From: Actinomycetota bacterium
Lineage (GTDB): Bacteria > Actinomycetota > Actinomycetes > Mycobacteriales > Micromonosporaceae
Assembly: GCA_005885115.1 (NCBI GenBank)
Contig: VAXX01000052.1
Coordinates: forward strand, 1 to 9,540
Length of the DNA: 9,540 nucleotides
Reading direction: 5' to 3'
Shown here: piece after piece, positions 5,874 to 9,540 of the stretch
Layout of the letters: each line of letters opens with the position of its first letter
Position numbering within the stretch: the first letter of the stretch is position 1
Notes under the pieces: generated by a model
The model's database searches: none
Seen by the model: only the letters and a program-made list of their open reading frames with translations
What the model was told of the DNA's origin: nothing
Translations under genes and position numbers: made by a program

Positions 5874-5903
5874 ACCCTACGTCAACTTAGGCTACCCTCA
5901 CAA
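5874..5903 (-). promoter_or_regulatory. Putative promoter of the ZIP transporter gene
   Basis: On the minus strand TTGTGA (5898-5903, four of six -35 bases) and TAGGGT (5874-5879, TAnnnT type) are 18 bases apart. They lie upstream of the GAGGAG ribosome binding site and GTG start. Both boxes are imperfect, so the call is tentative. Its main support is that the iron-box-like palindrome lies between them, where a DtxR-type repressor would act. Confidence 0.35.
5882..5900. promoter_or_regulatory. DtxR/IdeR-like iron box
   Basis: On the minus strand this 19-mer reads TGAGGGTAGCCTAAGTTGA. Against the actinobacterial iron-box consensus TTAGGTTAGSCTAACCTAA, 14 of 19 positions agree, including the central TAGCCTAA. 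It is centred 47 bases upstream of the ZIP transporter's start codon. A metal-responsive repressor at a metal transporter promoter is a coherent combination, but the outer half-site is degenerate. Confidence 0.55.
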
Positions 5904-5920
5904 CTCCGCCGGTACGCATG

Positions 5921-5958
5921 ACCCGGCCGGGCGAGCCGATCGGCTCGCCCGGCCGGGT
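5921..5958 (-). terminator. 38-bp perfect palindrome, terminator of the carbohydrate-enzyme operon
   Basis: The bases 5921-5938 are the exact reverse complement of 5941-5958, and the two central bases (AT) are self-complementary, so all 38 bases form one perfect palindrome. It begins 12 bases after the stop codon of the alginate-lyase-like gene. The near loopless GC-rich stem without a T tract is a typical actinobacterial intrinsic terminator. It separates this gene from the co-directional ZIP gene and its promoter. Confidence 0.85.
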
Positions 5959-5970
5959 GACGTGCCGGGG

Positions 5971-7257
5971 CTACTTCTGGACGGGTGGGTCGGAAAGGAT
6001 CTCCCAGGCCACCGGCTCGACGTACCACAGGTCACCGCTGGCCGGCGACGGCACCTTCGATACCGCCGCGTTGGCCTTGGTGTCCCCGCCCTCCGTGGCC
6101 GCCGCGTGCGCCTTGTCCCGGAAGTAGCTCGGGTTGAACACGTCGAGGTCCGAGGACATCCAGCTCTTGGTCCCGGTGGCGTACGGGATCAGGTAGTCCA
6201 CCGCCTTGGCCAGGGTCGCCCCGCTCGACGCGGTGTACGCCCACAGGTTGATGTTCAGCTTCTTACCCAGTTCGGCGATGCGGATCAGGCCCTGCAGGTT
6301 GTAGTTCACGTAGTGCCACGGCCGGGTCCGGCTGATCTCCATCGGCTGCTTGCCGGTCGAGTCGATCTGCTTGGCGATCCGGCCCGAGCGGGCGTTGGAC
6401 ACCAGCGTCTTCGCGGCCGAGGTCTGGCCCAGGTAGTACTCGATCGCGGCGTCCTGCAGGTCCTTCCACGTACCGTGGTTGTTGGTGGCCTTGCTCTCGC
6501 CGACGCCGATGCTGCTCGTGGTGCTCCACTTCAGGTACGCGGTGAGCCAGGCGTTCATGCCGCTCTGGTCGGCCGCGGCCCAGCCGGGCGCTCCGGTGTT
6601 GAGGATGGCCAGCCCATCGAGGACCTGGGTGAGCGCCTGGGACATCTCCAGGACACCCTCCTTGCGGCCGGTGGTCGTACACGGCACGACCTGCCCGAAG
6701 TTCATGTTCGGGTTCATCTTGGTGGCCGGGTTGAGGAACCAGGTACGCAGGAACAGCTCGGCCCGGCCCGCGTACGCGCTGTTGCCGGTGTAGTACCAGG
6801 CCAGGGTCAGGTTGCTGATCGCCTGCCAGGTGTTGGCCCAGGCGGTCAGGTCACCGGTCGTGGCCACCGTCGGACCCCACCTGCCGTCCTTGTGGATGTA
6901 CGGGCAGTGGTTGGCGGTGTTCGGGTTGGGCCAGTAGTACGTGGCCAGGCTGTAGTAGTCGTGCTTGTCCTTGCTGACCGTGGACTTCTTGTCCATCACC
7001 GACCAGGGCCCCGCGGTCAGGGCCGCGTCGGCCGACTTCTTCAGCGCGGCCAGCGCCTTGGTCTCGCCGCTGGTCGGCGAGCTGGTCAGCTGCGCCTTGA
7101 CGGCGGCAAGCTTGGCGCCGTCGAGGATGACGGTCTGCGGCGTGGTCGCCGCCGCGGCCGTGCCGGCCAGCGCCGGCAGGCTCGCCGCGGCGGCGATCAC
7201 CGCGAGGGATACGGCTCCGCCGATGACCAGGCGGAGCGAGGGGCGGACGCGGGTCAT
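5971..7257 (-). CDS. Secreted alginate-lyase-superfamily polysaccharide lyase
   Basis: 428 residues. A Sec-type signal peptide covers about 1-37 (hydrophobic stretch, then AGTAAAA). The mature part is an Alginate_lyase (alpha/alpha-toroid) domain with DYYSLATYYWPNP (100-112) and the active-site motif TNNHGTW (258-264; N260, H261). The RTRPWHY segment (310-316; R312, Y316) matches in order the Asn-His-Arg-Tyr set of PL5-type lyases. It should cleave a uronic-acid polymer outside the cell by beta-elimination. PL5 enzymes act on mannuronate, but related families such as PL38 act on glucuronan; the neighbouring GH79 gene makes a glucuronic-acid substrate as likely as alginate. The ATG follows AGGAG (7265-7269), which overlaps the stop codon of the GH79 gene, so the two genes are translationally coupled. 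Confidence 0.88.
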   Translation of the reverse strand: MTRVRPSLRLVIGGAVSLAVIAAAASLPALAGTAAAATTPQTVILDGAKLAAVKAQLTSSPTSGETKALAALKKSADAALTAGPWSVMDKKSTVSKDKHDYYSLATYYWPNPNTANHCPYIHKDGRWGPTVATTGDLTAWANTWQAISNLTLAWYYTGNSAYAGRAELFLRTWFLNPATKMNPNMNFGQVVPCTTTGRKEGVLEMSQALTQVLDGLAILNTGAPGWAAADQSGMNAWLTAYLKWSTTSSIGVGESKATNNHGTWKDLQDAAIEYYLGQTSAAKTLVSNARSGRIAKQIDSTGKQPMEISRTRPWHYVNYNLQGLIRIAELGKKLNINLWAYTASSGATLAKAVDYLIPYATGTKSWMSSDLDVFNPSYFRDKAHAAATEGGDTKANAAVSKVPSPASGDLWYVEPVAWEILSDPPVQK

Positions 7258-7267
7258 CTGCCTGCTC

Positions 7268-8743
7268 CTACGGGTTGAGGGTCACGAGAGTGGCGGTACC
7301 GGCCGGGATGCTGAGCGTGAGCGTGCTGCCCGAGACGGTGATGGTGGTCTTGGTGGTACCCGGGAAGGTCCCGTCCGACTTGACCGTGGCGCCGCCCAGC
7401 GTGATGCCGGTCTTGGCGGTCAGCGCCGAGGCGCTGAGCCGGAGCAGGTCACCCTTGGTGTACGTACCGTCGAGCTTGATCGTGACGGTCCGGCTGCCGG
7501 TGGCCTTCGGGTCGGTCAGGTTGTCCAGGACCAGCCGCAGCCGGCTGCCGTTCTTGACCGCGTACGCCCGCAGCGTCGCGGGGTCCGGGTTGCTGAGCGG
7601 GACGAAGTTGCCGGTGCCGACCTGCTGGAGCATCAGCAGCCCGTAGTACTCCGGGTGGGGGATCAGCCGGCCGGCGGCCGCGTCGGCGTCGGTCGCCGCG
7701 CAGAACGGGGTGTACGCCTTGTAGAACGGCTTCGGCGCCCCGCACTTGGCGATCGCGCTGTGGAAGTACTCGCCGCGGATACCGGTGTGGGCGATCATCA
7801 GCTCGTCGTCGACCGCCCACAGCGCGGACGCGTACACGTCGCTGGTCCCGTCCTGGCCCTCGCACGACACCGAGTTGGCCTCGTCCATGATCGCCGGTAC
7901 GTGCAGCGGCTTGGCCGCGTTGACCAGGATGTCGGCCCGGGTCTGGATCTTGTCGTGGAACCCCTGGGACAGCAGGTCGCTGATGCTCACGTGCCCGCTC
8001 TTGGCGCACGCCGGGTAGAAGTGCGTGGTCAGCGCGAACAGGTCCGGCTTGGCCCGCTCCGCCTTGGCGAAGTCCTGCAGGTAGGTCACCGCGGCCGGCG
8101 CCGAGCCGGTCTCCGGCGCGACCAGGCCCACGCCCGGTGCGGTCTTGGCGATCGCCGCCCGGTACGCCTGGTAGTCGCTGTACAGCTTGGACGGCGAGTA
8201 GTTCGGGTAGTAGTTGGGCTCGTTGCCGATCTCGATCGCCATCAGCGACGAGCCGAGGATCTGCTGGGCGAACTTGGCCTCGTCGGCCGCGCGGGCCGGG
8301 TCGCGGTGCTTGAGGTTGACCCCGAGGATCACCTTCCAGCCGCTGTCGGTGGACAGCGTCTTGAGCCGCTTGAGGTCGCCCGGGGTCAGCGTGGTGACCG
8401 CCCAGGACGGCGCCTTCTCACCCTTGGACGTCCAGAACGTGGTGTCGACGAAGTTGCCGCCGAAGCGCGCCACGCCCGGGCCCAGCGTCTTCATGTACTG
8501 CGCCAGGTTGCCGTTGGACAGTGCCGGCTGGGCCACGATGGCCGCCTCGAAGGACAGGCCGATGAAGTCGTCGTGCAGGGCCGGCCCCTGGGTGGTACCG
8601 ACGGTCAGGGTGGTGGTGGCCGCCTGGGCCGAACCCATGCCGTAGAGGGTGGTGGCGGTGGCGAGGGCCACCACCGCGGCCAGCGGGGCCAGCCAACGGC
8701 GATGGCGGTACGGGGACGGACGGGCGCGGTCGGACGTTTCCAT
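7268..8743 (-). CDS. Secreted glycoside hydrolase, family 79-like (beta-glucuronidase/heparanase type)
   Basis: 491 residues. The N-terminus has a basic stretch with RHRRW, then a hydrophobic run and SAQA, giving a signal peptide ending near 41; the twin arginine is not a full Tat motif. The catalytic TIM barrel shows FIGLSFE (60-66), RFGGN (93-97), the acid/base motif IEIGNEP (170-176, E175) and the probable nucleophile IMDEANS (285-291, E288), as in clan GH-A. A C-terminal beta-sandwich (about 395-491) corresponds to the GH79 C-terminal domain. Family members release glucuronic acid, sometimes 4-O-methylated, from the ends of polysaccharide chains, arabinogalactan proteins or glycosaminoglycans. 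The ATG is preceded by AAGGAG (8754-8759) 10 bases upstream. The gene lies 59 bases after the beta-helix gene and 10 before the lyase gene. The family call is strong; the substrate is open. Confidence 0.85.
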   Translation of the reverse strand: METSDRARPSPYRHRRWLAPLAAVVALATATTLYGMGSAQAATTTLTVGTTQGPALHDDFIGLSFEAAIVAQPALSNGNLAQYMKTLGPGVARFGGNFVDTTFWTSKGEKAPSWAVTTLTPGDLKRLKTLSTDSGWKVILGVNLKHRDPARAADEAKFAQQILGSSLMAIEIGNEPNYYPNYSPSKLYSDYQAYRAAIAKTAPGVGLVAPETGSAPAAVTYLQDFAKAERAKPDLFALTTHFYPACAKSGHVSISDLLSQGFHDKIQTRADILVNAAKPLHVPAIMDEANSVSCEGQDGTSDVYASALWAVDDELMIAHTGIRGEYFHSAIAKCGAPKPFYKAYTPFCAATDADAAAGRLIPHPEYYGLLMLQQVGTGNFVPLSNPDPATLRAYAVKNGSRLRLVLDNLTDPKATGSRTVTIKLDGTYTKGDLLRLSASALTAKTGITLGGATVKSDGTFPGTTKTTITVSGSTLTLSIPAGTATLVTLNP

Positions 8744-8780
8744 GGCGGCGTAACTCCTTGCGGATCATGGGATTGCGGTG

Positions 8781-8796
8781 GCGGCCGGGTGGCCGC
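8781..8796 (-). other. Small intercistronic hairpin
   Basis: GCGGCC (8781-8786) and GGCCGC (8791-8796) form a 6-bp stem with a 4-base loop between the beta-helix and GH79 genes. It could attenuate read-through or stabilise one part of the transcript. It is short enough in this GC-rich DNA to be accidental. Confidence 0.3.
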
Positions 8797-8802
8797 GGGT
8801 GG

Positions 8803-9540
8803 CTAGCCGGCGGGCTTCCAGTTCAGGAGGCCCTGGTACGCCGGCTCCAGCCCGGCGTTGGCGACCAGCGAGGCGGGGATCTGGCTGGAGCTGGTGATGT
8901 GGTGGTTGCCCTTGAAGATCAGACCGTTGGACGTGGTGTCCGCCCGGCCCTTGGTCCAGTAGTTGCCCTCGATGTCCAGCGGGTCCTTGCCGGTACCCGA
9001 GGTGGTGTCGTTGTGGTCGTGCCCCTCGGAGCTGACCGAGCTGTTGTACATCGCGTTGCCCAGGATGCTGATGTACGCGGCCCCGTTGTCGGTGTAGACG
9101 ACGTGCCCGCCCTTGCTGTTCTTCTGGTCGTGCAGCACGTTGCCGGTGATCCGCTCGCCGTTACTGAACGAGCTGCCGGTCCGGCCCTGGGTGTAGATGC
9201 CGCCGCCGTCGTTGAGCAGGGTCAGGTAGTTGAAGATCAGGTTGTTCGAGATGACGTTGTGGTTGGAGAAGTTCGGCTGCGCCGGCAGGCCCTCCTTGTC
9301 CAGCCAGCCGCCCCAGCCGATGGAGATCGCGGTGTACGTCAACGTGTCGAGCTGGTTGTGGGTGATCAGGGTGTGCTCGGCGTACCCGACGAGGATCCCG
9401 ACGCCACCGCGGTACTCCACCGCGGCGGCGGAGACGCGGTTGTCGGCGATCGTGTTGCCGCTGGTCCGGTCCGCCCCGGTGGCCTGCGGCTTGTCGACCG
9501 CCCCCAACTCGATGCCGTTGCCCGAGATGTCGGTGAACAC
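8803..9540 (-). CDS. Right-handed parallel beta-helix protein, C-terminal part (probable carbohydrate-active enzyme)
   Basis: The last 245 residues are visible; the gene runs off the right edge in frame, and the GTG there is an internal Val codon rather than a start. The sequence is a ladder of parallel beta-helix coils rich in Asn and Gly: SGNTIADNRVS, HTLITHNQLDTLTYTAISIG, NHNVISNNLIFNY, GERITGNVLHD and ISILGNAMYNS. Between coils lie GWGGW and DGGGIYTQG, which recall secreted beta-helix glycoside hydrolases (GH141-like) and lyases. I cannot assign the family, because the catalytic coils may lie outside the window. The C-terminal SLVANAGLEPAYQGLLN is a frequent ending in such actinobacterial proteins. 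It is followed after 59 bases by the GH79 gene and is probably transcribed with it. Confidence 0.85.
   Translation of the reverse strand: MFTDISGNGIELGAVDKPQATGADRTSGNTIADNRVSAAAVEYRGGVGILVGYAEHTLITHNQLDTLTYTAISIGWGGWLDKEGLPAQPNFSNHNVISNNLIFNYLTLLNDGGGIYTQGRTGSSFSNGERITGNVLHDQKNSKGGHVVYTDNGAAYISILGNAMYNSSVSSEGHDHNDTTSGTGKDPLDIEGNYWTKGRADTTSNGLIFKGNHHITSSSQIPASLVANAGLEPAYQGLLNWKPAG

Noticed and set aside
5881..5886. GTCAAC half-site near the ZIP promoter as a third target of the HTH protein
   Set aside because: It is a single 6-mer without its inverted partner, and the stretch is better explained by the iron-box-like palindrome.
6965..8806. 613-codon plus-strand open frame opposite the lyase and GH79 genes
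   Set aside because: It is antisense to two clear secreted enzymes and its translation is compositionally biased with no recognisable domain.

Overview
The window is high-GC actinobacterial DNA. The dense coding, the third-position G/C preference, and the very frequent GTAC words (ggtacc, cgtacc, gtaccg) suggest the family Micromonosporaceae. That taxonomic call is an inference from composition and gene style, not from a marker gene.

Left part (1-2550): the 3' end of a WAVG-repeat protein (+) meets, convergently, a short LuxR-type ATPase regulator (-), with a bidirectional hairpin between them. The regulator is divergent from a soluble PstP-like PP2C phosphatase (+); an 18-bp perfect palindrome lies in their 61-bp shared promoter region. 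A 12-bp tandem repeat closes the region and supplies the stop codon of the next, convergent gene.

Middle part (2543-5850): a minus-strand cluster encodes a small HTH protein, a stand-alone double Clp_N protein (adjacent TGA/ATG) and a class I methyltransferase. Its promoter is unusually legible: TTGACA, 17 bp, TCTAAT, then ATG 7 bases later, so the mRNA should be leaderless. Two matching inverted repeats of the form GTCAAY-N4-RTTGAC cover the -35 and -10 boxes. Divergent from this is a secreted phosphoesterase gene broken by an internal deletion and frameshift. It runs tail to tail into a ZIP-family metal transporter (-), whose upstream region carries a likely DtxR/IdeR iron box.

Right part (5921-9540): a minus-strand run of secreted carbohydrate-active proteins that starts beyond the window: a right-handed beta-helix protein (partial), a GH79-type glycosidase and an alginate-lyase-superfamily protein. 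The last two are 10 bases apart. The run ends at a 38-bp perfect palindrome that acts as a terminator. Together they look like an extracellular system for breaking down a uronic-acid polysaccharide; the substrate cannot be read from sequence.

There is no gene-free stretch longer than 300 bases, and I saw no RNA gene, CRISPR array or insertion sequence.
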